A stretch of DNA of 38,023 bases from the NCBI GenBank assembly GCA_018398765.1, contig JAHBMJ010000527.1, positions 7,718-45,740 on the forward strand, written 5' to 3'. The notes under the pieces are model-generated. The model searched no databases, had not been told where the DNA came from, and saw only the letters and a list, made by a program, of their open reading frames with translations. Within the stretch, counting starts at the first letter, position 1. Each line of letters begins with the position of its first letter. Source of the stretch: Chromera velia (lineage: Eukaryota; Sar; Chromeraceae). Positions 1 through 11,399 of this stretch are shown here, in pieces. The translations under genes were made by a program, and so were the position numbers.

Positions 1-687
1 AGAAGGAGAGCAGCCTGCAGAGTAGGAGACAGGACGTTAGCGGGAACAAAGGGAAAAGTGCCAGAAAGAGGAGGGCAGAGAGTGCCGTTGGAGGAGAGAC
101 TCTGCCCTTATTGCAAAGGATGGATAGAAACAGAGGTGTTGGAGGACGAGATCCATATGCTGACTGAGTGTCCGATTTATGATAGAGAAAGAGCGCACAT
201 GTATAGAACATTAGGAGCAGACTGGAACGAGGGAAGAGAAAAGAGAGCAAGAGAAGTTTGCAGAGAGAAAAGAGAAGGACAAAGAGGAAGACTGCACACT
301 GAGGCTCTGTTCAAATTCTTGATGAACGAAGGGCATAGTGCGGTGGATGAGTTTCTGGGGAGGGCGGCGTTCAGAAGAAGAGTGTTCAAGGAAAGCCCAG
401 GAAGGTACGCACCTGGAAGCTCGTTAGATGAAACAGTGCTGGCACAGAGACACGGAGTGATCACAAAAAGAAAGGGAGGAACGGAAAGAAGAAAAGAAGA
501 ATACAAGACCATCCTGGAAGCAATGGAAGCAGGAAGACAGCTGAGGGAGGGAGAAGGAGAAATCGCTGAGAAAAGAATGGAGAAAGGGCGTGCACAAAGC
601 CAAAATGTCCTTTCATCCTGTATCATTGGATCGATTTTTGGAGCAGTCCCTTCTGAGCAGCCCATAGACCAAAGCATGCAAAGCTAG
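1..687 (+). CDS. LINE-type reverse transcriptase ORF, C-terminal end (partial, interrupted)
   Basis: The frame is open from the first base, so the window starts inside the gene. Around residues 37-60 it shows CPYC, 13 residues, then H, four residues, C (CPYC...HMLTEC). This C-x2-C-x13-H-x4-C cluster followed by an Arg/Lys-rich tail is typical of the C-terminus of non-LTR retrotransposon reverse transcriptases, where it is thought to help bind template RNA. The polymerase core lies outside the window. The stop codon at 685-687 is not native: TAG is the first three bases of the hAT-like element inserted at 685. The same frame stays open for a short distance beyond the insertion at 2769. The family call rests on the zinc-knuckle-like pattern and Lys/Arg/Glu-rich composition; clade is not determined. 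The copy is probably dead. Confidence 0.65.
   Translation, partial: RRRAACRVGDRTLAGTKGKVPERGGQRVPLEERLCPYCKGWIETEVLEDEIHMLTECPIYDRERAHMYRTLGADWNEGREKRAREVCREKREGQRGRLHTEALFKFLMNEGHSAVDEFLGRAAFRRRVFKESPGRYAPGSSLDETVLAQRHGVITKRKGGTERRKEEYKTILEAMEAGRQLREGEGEIAEKRMEKGRAQSQNVLSSCIIGSIFGAVPSEQPIDQSMQS
677..684. repeat. 8-bp target site duplication, left copy (TGCAAAGC)
   Basis: TGCAAAGC directly precedes the TAGTGACC terminus and recurs, perfect, directly after the GGTCACTA terminus at 2761-2768. Eight-base duplications are the hallmark of hAT-superfamily transposition. Confidence 0.9.
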
Positions 688-1629
688 TGACCATGTTTGA
701 TTTAATTATATTTGATTTGATTTGATTTGATTTGATTTGAGCTTCAACCTCAAATATTTGATATTTGAGGTAAGATTTGAGGTTAACCTCTTAGGGTTCC
801 TTACTGTCACTCTGATCATTTTTCTCATGACAATAGTTATCAGAACATTTCTGATGTGTGTTTCAAAAATTTAAAAAAATATATATAAAATTATAACTTA
901 TCAGTTCCGTAAAAAAAATATGTCTGTGTGGTAGTGTATATACACTAGTCACTGAGACTCATTCTAGTACTAATAGAGATTAAGAACGTAAAATTGATAG
1001 ATTTGAAATTGCATATGACTTTTTGTTGATACGATAAAGTTAGAGCACGTACCAAAATTGAGGTAACAATCACTCAGTGTAAAATGTTTGCAGACGCTCA
1101 AAAAGGGGGCCGTAAAAGATGTTCCAGCACCAGAAAAGTTAACACAGCTGTTCAGGAAAACGTTCAGCTGATCGGTTTACCTCTGTATGAAGTAAAAGGG
1201 GATGAAACGTCAATTTCAGTGCAGCTCAAAACGTTTTTTTTTTGAGAGCAAACCATCAAGATTTAGGTTTTTTCATTTGAACAGGGTTGCTTTTCTGGTC
1301 GGTAACAAGTCTAGTCTACCGGCAATTGCCGGTAACCGGTAATGGCCTCAGTCTGCCTTCCTTTTACCGACAAAAAAAAATAATAAGAAATAGGGTCCCC
1401 AAAAAAAATTTCGCCTGCGGCGCCAACCTTCAAAAACATGTTTTTAAGTGTTTATTGGCATTTGAAAAGCCTATTCACACACAAAAAAAATAACAAAAAT
1501 ATTAAAAAAATATAAATTTTTAACTGTTGCACCCTTATAAGTGGCAAAAAGTTCTAACAGCTCTATGACAGCGTCTGTACAACAACTGCTCTCTTTTTTA
1601 ACTTTGCTTCATCTCTCACTGTTCTGCTT

Positions 1630-1645
1630 CTCTATATATCAGGCT
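1630..1645 (+). promoter_or_regulatory. TATA-like sequence upstream of the transposon-borne ORF
   Basis: TCTCTATATATCAGG lies about 90 bases upstream of the ATG at 1730, inside the nested element, a reasonable distance for a core promoter plus short leader. No other motif supports it. Confidence 0.35.
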
Positions 1646-1729
1646 TTGACCGTCGTTAGAGAGCGATCAAAGTAAGAGACGGAAAAAGTCTACTTCTTTC
1701 TGAAAAACGACTCCAGTTTAAACGAGAAG

Positions 1730-2279
1730 ATGGTAAGCCTGCGGCTCTGTACTTACACAGGCCTAAATTGCCATCCAATCAACTTCTGTTCACACACTTG
1801 CTATCCCTGTCTCCATCCGCTTAATTATAATTATACACAAAGGTCCACTCGCCTTTCATTCCCATACTCGCTCTCCCTGTCTCTGTCTGCTCACACACAA
1901 ACTCAATTGCTTTTCATTTACATACTTGCCCTTCCTGTCTCTACAAACGCCCAACCGCCTTTTGTTTACATACTCGCTTTCCCTGTCTCTGTTTGCTTAT
2001 TTACTTATGATTCTTTCATGTCTGCTTGCTTCAAGTTGCTTGCAGATGGCAAATCTCCACCCCCCTGGGTTTTCAGAGTTAGAGGCCCTTCGAGGCCTCA
2101 GATATCAGCTTTTAGCGGCGGGTCTTTCTTTGGAGGCTGGAGCACTGGATTGGGGGGACCGCCTAAACTTTGAGGCGGACTCTTTCCGTTGTTGGAATCA
2201 TGCGGGTGCATCTGTCTGGGCCAGCTGTGGTTATTGCGGCCAGGCTGAGCGGTTCTCTGTCTTTGGGCGCCAAGTGTAA
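1730..2279 (+). CDS. Small two-exon ORF inside nested hAT element, possible zinc-binding protein
   Basis: Proposed exons are 1730-1732 (ATG only, followed by GTAAGC) and 2046-2279, with a pyrimidine-rich tract and TTGCAG before exon 2; 78 codons in all. Exon 2 alone also starts with ATG, so a 77-residue product needs no splicing. The product opens MANLHPPGFSELEALRG and its second half has a C-x2-H-x8-C-x2-C arrangement (CWNH...CGYC) that could hold zinc. It does not resemble a hAT transposase core or a full BED finger that I can recognise. It may be a transposase remnant, a captured host exon or chance. The intron carries three imperfect 48-58-base repeats starting near 1851, 1909 and 1957. 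Confidence 0.4.
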
Positions 2280-2760
2280 AACGGGACCCATCGCTTCGAC
2301 CTGCGTCATCTTCAAGCACACTAGCCACATAGCTGTCTCTACAGATGACGCATTAACTTTTTGAATTGACCTTAAGTCTAGCCTTAAGTGATTGATTGAT
2401 TGACCTATAATCTAGGACTTAGGTTATTGAAAAGTGTTAGTGACTGTTAGAATTCTGCCAAGTCTTTGCTAACTGTCAGCAAACTCTGCCGGTAATTACC
2501 GGTTACCGGTAATGAAGCTTGTCTACTGCCGAAAAAATCGGCAACCCTGCATTTGAATCAGCATGCGTGACGGATCGGTACTTGCAAAAGTTTTTTTGGG
2601 ACCTTCATATTTGAGGTTGAAAGTCATATTAATCAAATATTTGATCGTATTTGATAGGTCTTTAAATACTAGGTCCTCCCTGACTGGATATTTGATTTGA
2701 GCTTAAGCCCTATCTCAAATCAAATCAAATCAAATCAAATCAAATTAAACATGGTCACTA

Positions 2761-2768
2761 TGCAAAGC
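2761..2768. repeat. 8-bp target site duplication, right copy (TGCAAAGC)
   Basis: Identical to 677-684 and immediately outside the right terminus of the outer hAT-like element. Confidence 0.9.
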
Positions 2769-3130
2769 GCAGATAGATTGTTGTTTGTTAGCGGCCTGGG
2801 AAACCAGGCGGGCCACGGGGTGTGGTCTGAGCCTCAGCGATGAGGTACACCCCCCTGCCATTTGCGGGGGCGACCTCTATAAGACAAAACGGCGACAGTG
2901 CTCTAGGGCACCACTAATCACTAATTGATGAAGGATCGACGATTTTAGCTAGGATTTTAGTCGACTCGGATCATATATGAGTCGGATGCCGAAACAACTC
3001 CTATGACAAATTATGATTACTAGGTGAGATAGGATCTCGGATAGGATGGGATATCGGATCTAGCGTGACTAGTAGTAAGAGGATACATGAGGATCGCATA
3101 GGATTTTATATTCCGGAAATCCCAATATAT
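2769..3130 (+). mobile_element. 3' remainder of the interrupted LINE
   Basis: Sequence continuing directly from the split LINE ORF. The frame runs on to a stop near 2840, within TGAGCCTCAGCGATGAGG. Then come a C/G-rich stretch (ACACCCCCCTGCCATTTGCG) and degenerate GGATAGGATGGGATATCGGATC-type repeats near 3035-3100, as expected of a LINE 3' untranslated tail. The exact 3' end is not clear. From about 3130 to 3400 the DNA is AT-rich with no gene. Confidence 0.45.
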
Positions 3131-3411
3131 TAAGTTATTGCTTTATGTTAATCCGAATCATATTTTTTTAAATATTTTTAAAATCTTCTTTCGCTTCATA
3201 AAAAACATCTAAAAATCTATACTTACCAATTTTTAAAGTCAATTTCATAATTTATGGTCTAAAATCAGACTTTAAGCTTTATTTCACTTTAAAACTTTAC
3301 AGATCAAACATATAGGTCTGACTGCATGTTCGCTAGGCATGTCCGACGTGCGTTGTGTCTTATCCATTCGTCGATCGATTGACTATACGTTGATCGCATC
3401 TGGAACGGTGG

Positions 3412-3984
3412 TTGCCAAACACGGGGGGAGACGTCGAAGAAGAGTGCTGCAGCCATTCATTAAGGAAACGAAAACGGGAAGAAGAGATGGGTGAAATAAT
3501 TTTCTGCTGCGTTCCTCCGGCTATCAACTGCATCGAGTTGGAAGCCAAGAACAAAAAAAGCAGAACGCATCGACAACTGGCAAATCGATCGAAACACGAA
3601 TGGAAAGTGAAAAGCGTCGGCAGACGGGAAGCATGCAGTGCAGCGGGGCAACATGCAAGCGAAAGGGATCATGTGACGCAGACGAGCGTGATGAAAACCG
3701 AGTGCCTGTCTGTGCTAGAGAGGGGAGTTCGAAGTGTAGAGAATAATGAAGAATTCAGTTACTCGCAAGGAGAAGATGCATTCAAAACATATTTCTCCGA
3801 TATGCACCAAGGGGAAGAACAGTCGAATGGGAAAATGCTCAGAGATTGCAGCGGTTTGTCTTTTGGATCCATCGAGAGACAAAAGAAAGAAGCCAGCCAC
3901 AGAAAAAAAAAAAAGACGAGAGAAGAGAAGGGAAGGGGCTTGTCAGCAGAGAAAGGGCGTGATGGATCTCTGTTCTCCTCGTGA
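3412..3984 (+). other. Long open frame of doubtful coding status, downstream of PRP38B
   Basis: An open frame of 190 codons with only weak start choices (the first internal ATG is at 3487). It is rich in Lys, Arg, Glu and Ser, with no recognised domain or hydrophobic segment. The region lies just past the minus-strand PRP38B stop, and its plus strand is purine-rich, which depletes T-containing stop codons. I think it is more likely 3' flanking DNA than a gene. Confidence 0.15.
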
Positions 3985-4217
3985 TCCGATTTCTGCCAGC
4001 ACCAAAGGTTGTGAAGGCAACGGGTGAACCAATCGACATCCCGCAAACAAAGAGCGAAAAAACTCGTCCAATGCCCCCCCGTGTTTCACTTTCACTGGCG
4101 ATGATGTGTTCGTGGGTGTTTTTTCGACCCCTCTCCCTCCCTCCCTCCCTCTTATTGATGCTCAACGTTTCTCACCTTGCCTTTGCGTCATCCCGTTCCC
4201 TGAACTCCCTCTGCTCC

Positions 4218-6191
4218 CTATCGGCTCCCTCTGTTGTACCTGCAGTCCGTCCGTTCATTCATCCATTCAGTTGACTGGATGAACACATCCTCGCAGTGGA
4301 GTGACGAGGCGAAAAGCGGGGAAGGGTGCAAGAAGGAAAGGACGGAGCAAAAGTTTGCGAGAGCGAAACCAAGATCAGAAACCACTTCGAAAGAGTATCA
4401 GCCAACGATGCGAGAGCGGAGAGAAGGGTTCCTACACACAGCCACTGAGTGTGACCCAGAGCGACACAAAAGGAGTGGGGGGAACTTCATGAGAGAAACA
4501 CAAGAGCCTGGTTCGAAAACTTCGGAGGAGGACGGCTCTTTCTTTTGTCCTCCTAACAATTTCCTTCCATGCCTAGAGAGGAAGAAAGACGCACATGCAC
4601 CAAGGTTGTCAGCTCATTCTGTCTTTCCGAAGACATGGAACAGCAGAGAGACCCTGAAGGCAGACAAATCTACTTACTGTTTTGTTGGACCTAGAATGTA
4701 AACACGATAACTCTCTGACTGACTGACTGACTGACTGACTTTTCCATCAGAGCCTTCATCTTTGCCTGCTGTTCTGCTGAAGGTCCGGTCTTCTCGCGGT
4801 CGGCCTCGGGCTCTCTGTCTCTGGGTCTCTCCCTGTCTCGGTACCCCCCCCCTCCTCCCCTCTCCCGGTCCCACTCCGACCCGTATGCCTGCGGGTGGCC
4901 CCTGTCCCTCTCCCTTCCTCCCTGCCAGCCCCCTCCGCGCCCTCCGTCCCTCTCTCGCTCACCGGCACCGGCTGCTCTGGCAGCTGCAGCAGCCGCAGCT
5001 CCAGACGCCTGCCAATCCACCCTGACGGACAGAGAAGACTTGTAGGAAGTGGGACGGCGAGCGTAGTCCTGCGAGAGGGAGGGAAACAGAGAAGGAGAAG
5101 GAAGAAAAACCGAGAAAGAATATGTTAGAGGAAAAACGAAGACGGCACCGTGCAGGTAGTGATGTGACGCCACACTTACTTTGAGGGGATTGGCTCACTT
5201 TTTCGCTCTGTTGAAACAAGCAGAAGAGAGAGAACGCCACACAGAAGAAGGGCAAAAGAACTGTTGCCGAGAAGGCAGGAACCTGAACAGGTGGAGATGA
5301 GAAACGCCGGCAGATGGCCTGACAACCGCCAACACTCTGACACAACACAACCAGTCAGCTCCTTGCCAAATTTTCTTCTTTCTCCCCCCTGCGTGTATGG
5401 GTTCCATGTGTTTCCTTCCATGTCAGGATGCTGACCTTGCCTGTTGCAATCGCCTTCTCCTGTTCCCTTCTTCTGAACTCTGCCAGAAGTTCTTCCTCTG
5501 TCTTCTGTCTGCCGCTCTCGCGAGTGTCTCTGTCCCTGGATCTCGACCTGTCTCTGTCCCGGTCTCTGCTCCTGCTCCTCGACCTGCCCCCATCTCTATC
5601 TCGCTCCTTATCCCAGTGATCATCTCCCCCGCCGCCTCCCTGTAGAATGACCAGGCCGATGTCGATCTCCTCCTCGCTGTCGTCTTCCAGCCTCACTCTG
5701 CAGAGGAGCCTGCCGGTGAACTCTTCATTCAACGGGGGGTCCATCAGAACGCCCAACAGCCAGTCGCCGCTGCATGCAGCCAGACATGAAGGAGGGAGGA
5801 GACCAGGAGAGGTGAGAACACAGTTTCTTTCTCACAGATCGACACATGTGAAAGTGCAAGACCAACAAAACATTATTCGTTAACACACGGTTGACTGCCG
5901 GAGCCGCGCTCCGAGCCCTCGTCCAAGAGCTGCTGCTGCTGCCGCTACAAACAGACCATTAAGCCAGTGAACACGGGCGAGGGGTGGAGACGCAATAATA
6001 AACATTTCCCACCCTTCAATGTGTCAGCCCTGCTCATATATCCCCCACCCCCCAGTCCCAGCTCTCCAACAAAGAGAGACCCAAACTTCTGGAGACAAAC
6101 CCATTGACAGAGAGAAAGATAGACAGACACGCACACGCACACGCACACGCACACGCACACGCACACGCACACGCACACGCACACGCACACG

Positions 6192-6247
<56 letters not shown>

Positions 6248-9200
6248 CAGACATATCGACTGACTTGGAGCAAGCCTCCACCTCGGTGCCTGCCACGAAT
6301 CTGTGGAGCCTCTGCTTGTTCTCTCTCTTTCGACGTCGGTGCTCATTCAGAGCAAGCAGCTGCGTCCCGTATTGGTTCTTCACCTTCACTGGAAGTCGGG
6401 GAGGGACTGCACACACCCTCACACACACAGAGGGAGAGAGAGAGAGAGCACGAGAAGACGCGGTAAGACAAGGGAGAGAACGGGGCTTGTGTTTCGGGCG
6501 GGTCGCCTGTTTCCGGGTGCTTGTGCATCTGCAACTGTGTTGCATGTGAGCTTTAGTGTCAGCGATGAATCGGGAGTGTTGTAGACATGCTCCGTGTGCT
6601 GCTCCTTTCTTCACGACACCTTCGTTCCTCTCTTACGAAACGGTCGGACCTGTCACTTTCTTGACCCACTTTCTCTACTGAGATCTCACTCCCTCCCCTC
6701 CCTTCCTCTTCGTCATTCGGCCAACAGACCCATAAAGAGACTGGCCAGGAGAAACAACCGTTGAAAGGACACAGCATCTTGTGACTTGATGACTGACTGA
6801 CTCGTGCCGTAGTATTTGTCTTCTGTAATGAGAGTTTCCAGCCACTGGCCGATCGTCCTGCACACACACACACACACACACACACGGGGGAAGGGCACAC
6901 GGGAAGGTGGGAGAGGGAAAGAGCTGTTTGCGAAATGTGCGCCCCCAAACACTCTGAGGCAAAGACTGAGTGAGCCAGAACGACAACGGCAAGAATGACA
7001 CGGTAGACAGACGAGCATCTGCTGATCCCAAGTAATCAGGCCGCGTGTGGGGATTCCTCATGAAGAACTTTCCTTGTCCTCATCCCGGCTTCTTTGTCTC
7101 TTGATTCCTTCCTTCCCTTTCATTTCTCTGGTGCACTGGGTCCTGGAAATCCGATGTCGTCCTCTCCTGTGTTCTTTTTTCAATGAAAACCCCCATCCGT
7201 GAGGGTTTAGTGGGAATGAAAAGCAGGAAGTGGGGCAAACAGACGAGGCGAAAACAAAGAGAGAGAGAGAGAGCAGCACATGCAGCGAGGGAAGCCACCT
7301 GCTTGCTTGCTTGCATTCCTTCCACTTCCTTCCAAAAGCGTCTGCCATTGCCCCGAACGACCAGCAGGTGAGCTGAAGAGACAAGAGAATCATGTCATTA
7401 CAAAGTTCATCCACACATGTAACCCTTTCTTCCTTTCGACCTACAGAAGATACCAAAAATGGGAAATACTCGAAGAGATGGAAGCCTAACACACAAGCAG
7501 ACGGGTCATCGTGAAGGGATGAATGCCGCTCGCCAGAAGAGAGGACGGACAGGACAGGTGAGAGAAATCTTCCGACGATTTATCGAAACAGAAGCTGAAA
7601 AAGGGACAAACAAAAAGACTCGAATCAACAACAAAGAAAAGTGGAGTTGCTCAGAGAGAGAGACTTTCTTGATGACATGAGGAACCACACAGAACTCCTT
7701 TTCCCTTTCACTTGGTGCGCACTCTCCATAGAGGCCTGCCACGAAGAGTCATGAGACTCATACTGCCTTTTTGCTTTCTGATGAACAGCAACACGATCGT
7801 CAGCGGTACTCGACCGATCTTCATCACATGCGGCGATGTTTTTATTGATATCACATCACGCACATTGACTTACATTTTCTTGGTCTTGTCAGAGCCGGGT
7901 GCAAACTCTTCGTCGTCCAAGAAGTAGGGCTCCCACCAGCTCCAAATCTGAAAGAAGAAATTAATGCATTTCATTTGATCACGTACTCGAAACTTCGTGC
8001 ATTTATTCTACACAAGTTTTGCACGGCTACATGTTGCAGTCCAGATTGACGAACTGCTCATCGAGCACACTTGGCACATTCATGTGTCAACATCTGCTTC
8101 TCGGGACTGACTCCTGCCTTTGTTTCATCCCACCCCACAAGAGACAGAAAGACAGACAGGAGGCAGACGACTCAGATGAAAGCGTGTACGAAGATGATCG
8201 TTTTTTCTCCCTCACTGACAGACCTCTGCAGGACAGAGACGGCGAAAAAAACCTCACTCTTCTTTGAGAAAGATGGAAACACAGAGATGTTTATGACCCG
8301 CGTGCCCGTCTACGGATTTACTCACCTTCTCTGGAGGGTGAACGTAGCGGAGGAACAGAAAACCCGCACACCGGACGTACACAGAATCCACAGAGTCCAG
8401 CAACTGCTTCATTTGGTAGTCCGTCAGACTGCACATCACATCCAAGCCAGATAGATTGGTTTGTATGTGCACAGTGATGGAGGGAGAGGCTGGCAGGCGA
8501 AGAAACACTGAAACTGCACAATGCCCAGATCTATCTCGCCGTATACTTACGTTTGCCTCGCTGCGCGCCTTATCGTGTGCTTCTCATTTCATCTGACTGA
8601 CTCGATTAGCGCACGTCCGCAGGCATTGTATAGATCAGAGAGGGTAGAAGAAAAACAGAAGTTCCGTCCTTGTTTTCTTTTTCGACAGAAAGGCAAAAGA
8701 AAAAAGGAGGAAGGCAAAAAGAAAGCAAAACAAACAGACAGACAGAAGGACCCATCGAAGGGCTCACCGGATCATCATGAGACGATAGAGGCAGCAGAAA
8801 AGAGTGGAGGGAGACTTGGTGCCCGACTTGGCCACCCAGGGTTCTGCGTGATCTGCGCGTTCCATAATTTCGTTGTACAGTTCATCGAACGTCATCATGC
8901 GCCTGCATGCACATCACGCAGAAAGAACCAACAGAACACAGCACAGCAGGGTATCATCCCACACAGCTCTTTCTTGCTCTTCGAAGAGTTCTTGTGAGTT
9001 GCGTTTTTTTTTTTTTGAACGAGACCGTGGGCCTGCACAACGAGATGCCGTCTCTCTACACACGTGCACCGAGAGACCTAGGAAAAACACGATCATAGAT
9101 ACACACAGAGTGGACCCAAAACAGAAAAAGAGACACCGACAGGTCTCGCACAAAGATAGAAAAAGAAACGATGCGGTCGAGGTTTTTCTTTCTGTCCGCT

Positions 9201-10641
9201 GTTGGTCCAGTTGGCTGCCTCCTTTCCTGTCTTGGTGAACGAAGGAAGTCATCCAAGTCTTGCCGCGCGAACACTCTCTTCCTCTCTGTCCCTTTCTTCT
9301 GTGCTCTCTCCCCCCTCCGCCCTCAATGCCCTTCTCCTGCAGTACGCCAACCCTCTGCCCTATTGCAACAAACACAGCAACGATTGAAGACACCCCCTCT
9401 CCCCGTGCCTCCCTCCCCCCCCGGACTCACATGAGGCTCTTGAAGTATTCGGACTTCAAGATCATCGACCGCAGCAGGTCGTTGAAGTTGAATGTGTTCG
9501 TGTTCGTCCTGTGGGCAGGCAGGCACATGGAAGAGAGATGCTTCATTTTCCCCACGCAGAAATCACACCAGTGCATGCGAACACACATCGTCACATCAGC
9601 AGAGCCGGCGGAAAGAGATCTGCCAGAACCCGATCCCGCTGCCATCCTTACTTCCCACACGCCTGCCTTCGTTCTTCATCCTTTGAGTTGGTGGCCACAG
9701 TTTCCCTGTTAATCCCTTCTATTTGCTGCTGACCTACTCTGGGGGTTGTCTCTGCCAGAAAGCCGGTGTCTTGCAGAGCGGCAGTTTGAATGAAACGTGA
9801 ATCACCCTCTTATATACACCCAATCACACGCACACAGACACAGTATTTGCCTGAGTGCCTGCTGACTGACATCTCGACTTGGTTTCCTTTCGTTGCGTTT
9901 GCGTTGTTCGCCTGTGCCATTCCTCCAAGAGCTGCCTGCTGCGCCTGCAGAGAGAGAGAGACGGGCATGCACAAAAACAGAAGTGAGGGACGAACAGAGC
10001 ACCGCACAGGGTCTCAGTGGAAGACTTTCAGGGCAGCGAAGCAACAAAAAAGGGGTATGGCGTCTTCTTCTTACTGCAGACAAACGAGAAGCCCTCCTCC
10101 TTTGCCTCCAACGAAAAGAAAATGCTTCCTTCGAGTATACGAATTTTGGAACACAAAAGGTGAAGAGAGGCAGGGAAAGGGATGGACTGACCACGGCTTC
10201 CTTGAACTTCTTGCAAAACTTGCATGAAGAAACTGCTTTCGTGTGCAGGTGGCATCGCTTCACGCCCCCGACCTCGTCGCCCGTCACCCCTGGAGCAGCA
10301 GCACCTGCGACTTGCAGTTGTGGCGCAAAGGAAGAGACGCCCAGACCTCCAACACCGGAAGGCACAGAAAGCGGCATGGGGACAGTGGCAGTTGATACAC
10401 CACCACCCACGGAGAGAATGGTGGTGGTTCCTATTTGTGTCTGTGCGGGGGCCTGTACTTGTCCGTACTGCTGCATATTCATGTGCGCCCCTGCTTGCTG
10501 CTGCGCCCCTGTCATGTAAAGATTTCCTGCTGCTGCCCCCTGCTGTTGCTGCTGAGGCTGCATGCCTGCCATCTGCGCCTGTTGTGTCTGCTGGAGCTGC
10601 TGCATTTGCCCATAGGCAGCCGCACCTGGATAAGGCAGCAT
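4218..10641 (-). CDS. PRPF38B: PRP38B-type pre-mRNA splicing factor, about 12 exons
   Basis: Proposed exons in transcript order: 10641-10192, 9944-9871, 9508-9431, 8902-8768, 8428-8326, 7947-7874, 6857-6802, 6406-6282, 5944-5889, 5769-5436, 5068-4740, 4239-4218 (about 611 residues). Residues 1-125 are Gln/Ala/Gly-rich. C130-x2-H133-x6-C140-x2-C143 looks zinc-binding. From residue 175 the PRP38 fold is clear: TFNFNDLLRSMILKSEYFKS, then HAEPW, FLFLRYVHPP, WSWWEPYFLDDEE, MTIGQWLETL and IPPRLPVKV. The tail is Arg/Asp/Ser-rich like SR proteins. Family knowledge: PRP38 proteins act at spliceosome activation with the U4/U6.U5 tri-snRNP. Phases match at all junctions, but exon 8-9 has a rival (6265 with 5885, donor GTCAGT, 619 codons). 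The last exon, ending KYNRGSR, is tentative because exon 11 could instead run into a 13-base exon at 4690-4678. The start is the first ATG of a long open frame. Confidence 0.85.
4715..4740. repeat. (CTGA)n microsatellite abutting a PRP38B splice donor
   Basis: On the sense (minus) strand this reads (GTCA)n and begins exactly at the 5' splice site after exon 11, so each unit repeats the donor motif GTCAGT. Confidence 0.8.
6128..6246. repeat. Compound microsatellite (CACACG)n-(AC)n-(AG)n
   Basis: About 119 bases of CACACG hexamers, then AC, then AG dinucleotides, in a PRP38B intron. Long low-complexity open frames across it are artefacts. Confidence 0.95.
6861..6885. repeat. (CA)n microsatellite at a PRP38B acceptor
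   Basis: A CA run on the plus strand, i.e. (TG)n on the sense strand, ending at the GTGCAG acceptor of the exon beginning at 6857. It takes the place of a polypyrimidine tract. Confidence 0.85.
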
Positions 10642-10919
10642 CTTGCCCTCTTTTGATTGAACGAAGCTGTCACTTTAGAGAGAACGATTTGGATGCAAAA
10701 AAATGTTTCTGTCCGGTCTTTTTCAGTGTTTTCACGACCCCACATCCGAAGGTAAAAGTGCACGACAGCCCAGCGTTTTCCGTTTTTCTGGTGAAGCTGT
10801 GCGTATGATCGACTCGCAAAGGCCGATCAATGTCCATCATAGTTCATCCGACGGTGAGAATCTGAGAGACTGACACAAAAATTACGAAATGACCTGCATG
10901 CCAGCCAAAGAGTGCCGGA

Positions 10920-11095
10920 GGCGGCCCATTAAATAATTTGGGCCCACGCACCGGGGCGGGGCGGCCGGCGGCCATGCCTTATAGCTCCCCGCGAGGGGCC
11001 GGGGCGCGGGGGGCGGCCCGAATTTAAAAGCTCAAGACGCGATGCATCATTGCACACTTTCCGGTCGCCGGCGCGCCGCCCCGCGGCCTTAATTG
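10920..11095. promoter_or_regulatory. GC-rich block upstream of PRP38B, possible promoter/CpG island
   Basis: Very GC-rich with many CpG (for example GCACCGGGGCGGGGCGGCCG and CGCGGGGGGCGGCCCG), 280-450 bases upstream of the PRP38B ATG, and bounded on its far side by AT-rich DNA beginning TTAATTGAAG. On the PRP38B sense strand it contains GAGCTATAAGGC, a TATA-like element. The promoter role is inferred from position. Confidence 0.4.
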
Positions 11096-11399
11096 AAGCT
11101 GCGCATATTCCTATTATTATTATTAGCTCGCAAGTACTCGCAGGCTACTATATCGCAGATAGCCAGTAGGTTCGGGTATATCGTAGGTGATCGTAGGCTT
11201 TGGCCTACTGTTGTGTTGTACTTCCAAGGCACCGATTAGCCTAAGAAGTCACAGAATTGTTGAAGGACTTGTGCGCAAGACTAACTGGATTCGTTGCATA
11301 TGGAAGAGTAGAATAGAATGTTTCTTTCTTGTTTGATTGCTAATAGTCAGTGCTAAGCAGATTGGGAAGCCAGATAAGCTAAGAGGCTGATGATCGAGT

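Larger units (their letters stand above)
1282..2549. mobile_element. Second hAT-like element nested inside the first, 1,268 bp
   Basis: Termini are CAGGGTTGC (1282-1290) and GCAACCCTG (2541-2549), flanked by a perfect 8-bp duplication CATTTGAA at 1274-1281 and 2550-2557. CAGGGTTGC is a classic hAT-type terminus. Subterminal inverted blocks rich in ACCGGTAA/TTACCGG lie at about 1318-1345 and 2488-2515 and are likely transposase-binding repeats. There is no transposase-sized ORF. The interior has its own TATA-like sequence, a plausible donor and acceptor, and a 78-codon spliced ORF. It is younger than the outer element, which it splits. Confidence 0.88.
685..2760 (+). mobile_element. hAT-like DNA transposon, 2,076 bp, probably non-autonomous
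   Basis: The element starts TAGTGACCATGTTT and ends with the reverse complement AAACATGGTCACTA. Both ends continue into arrays of TTTGA units (about 704-740 and, inverted, 2715-2750). It is flanked by a perfect 8-bp duplication, TGCAAAGC. The terminal pattern fits the hAT consensus (T/C-A-A/G-N-G). Just inside the left end is a subterminal hairpin: ACCTCAAATA, a 5-base spacer, TATTTGAGGT. No transposase-length ORF is visible, so it presumably moved in trans. A second copy of the same left end starts at 37765, so the family is multicopy. The element landed in a LINE ORF and was later invaded by another hAT-like element. Confidence 0.88.

Noticed and set aside
704-740. TTTGA tandem array read as a telomere repeat
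   Set aside because: It occurs inverted at the other end of the same element and at 37775, always inside hAT termini, so it is part of the transposon ends.
6024-6614. Long open frames on both strands around 6019-6614
   Set aside because: They are Thr-Arg/His or Val-Cys/Arg-Val repeats read through the CACACG/AC/AG microsatellite; only 6282-6406 (minus) is a real exon.
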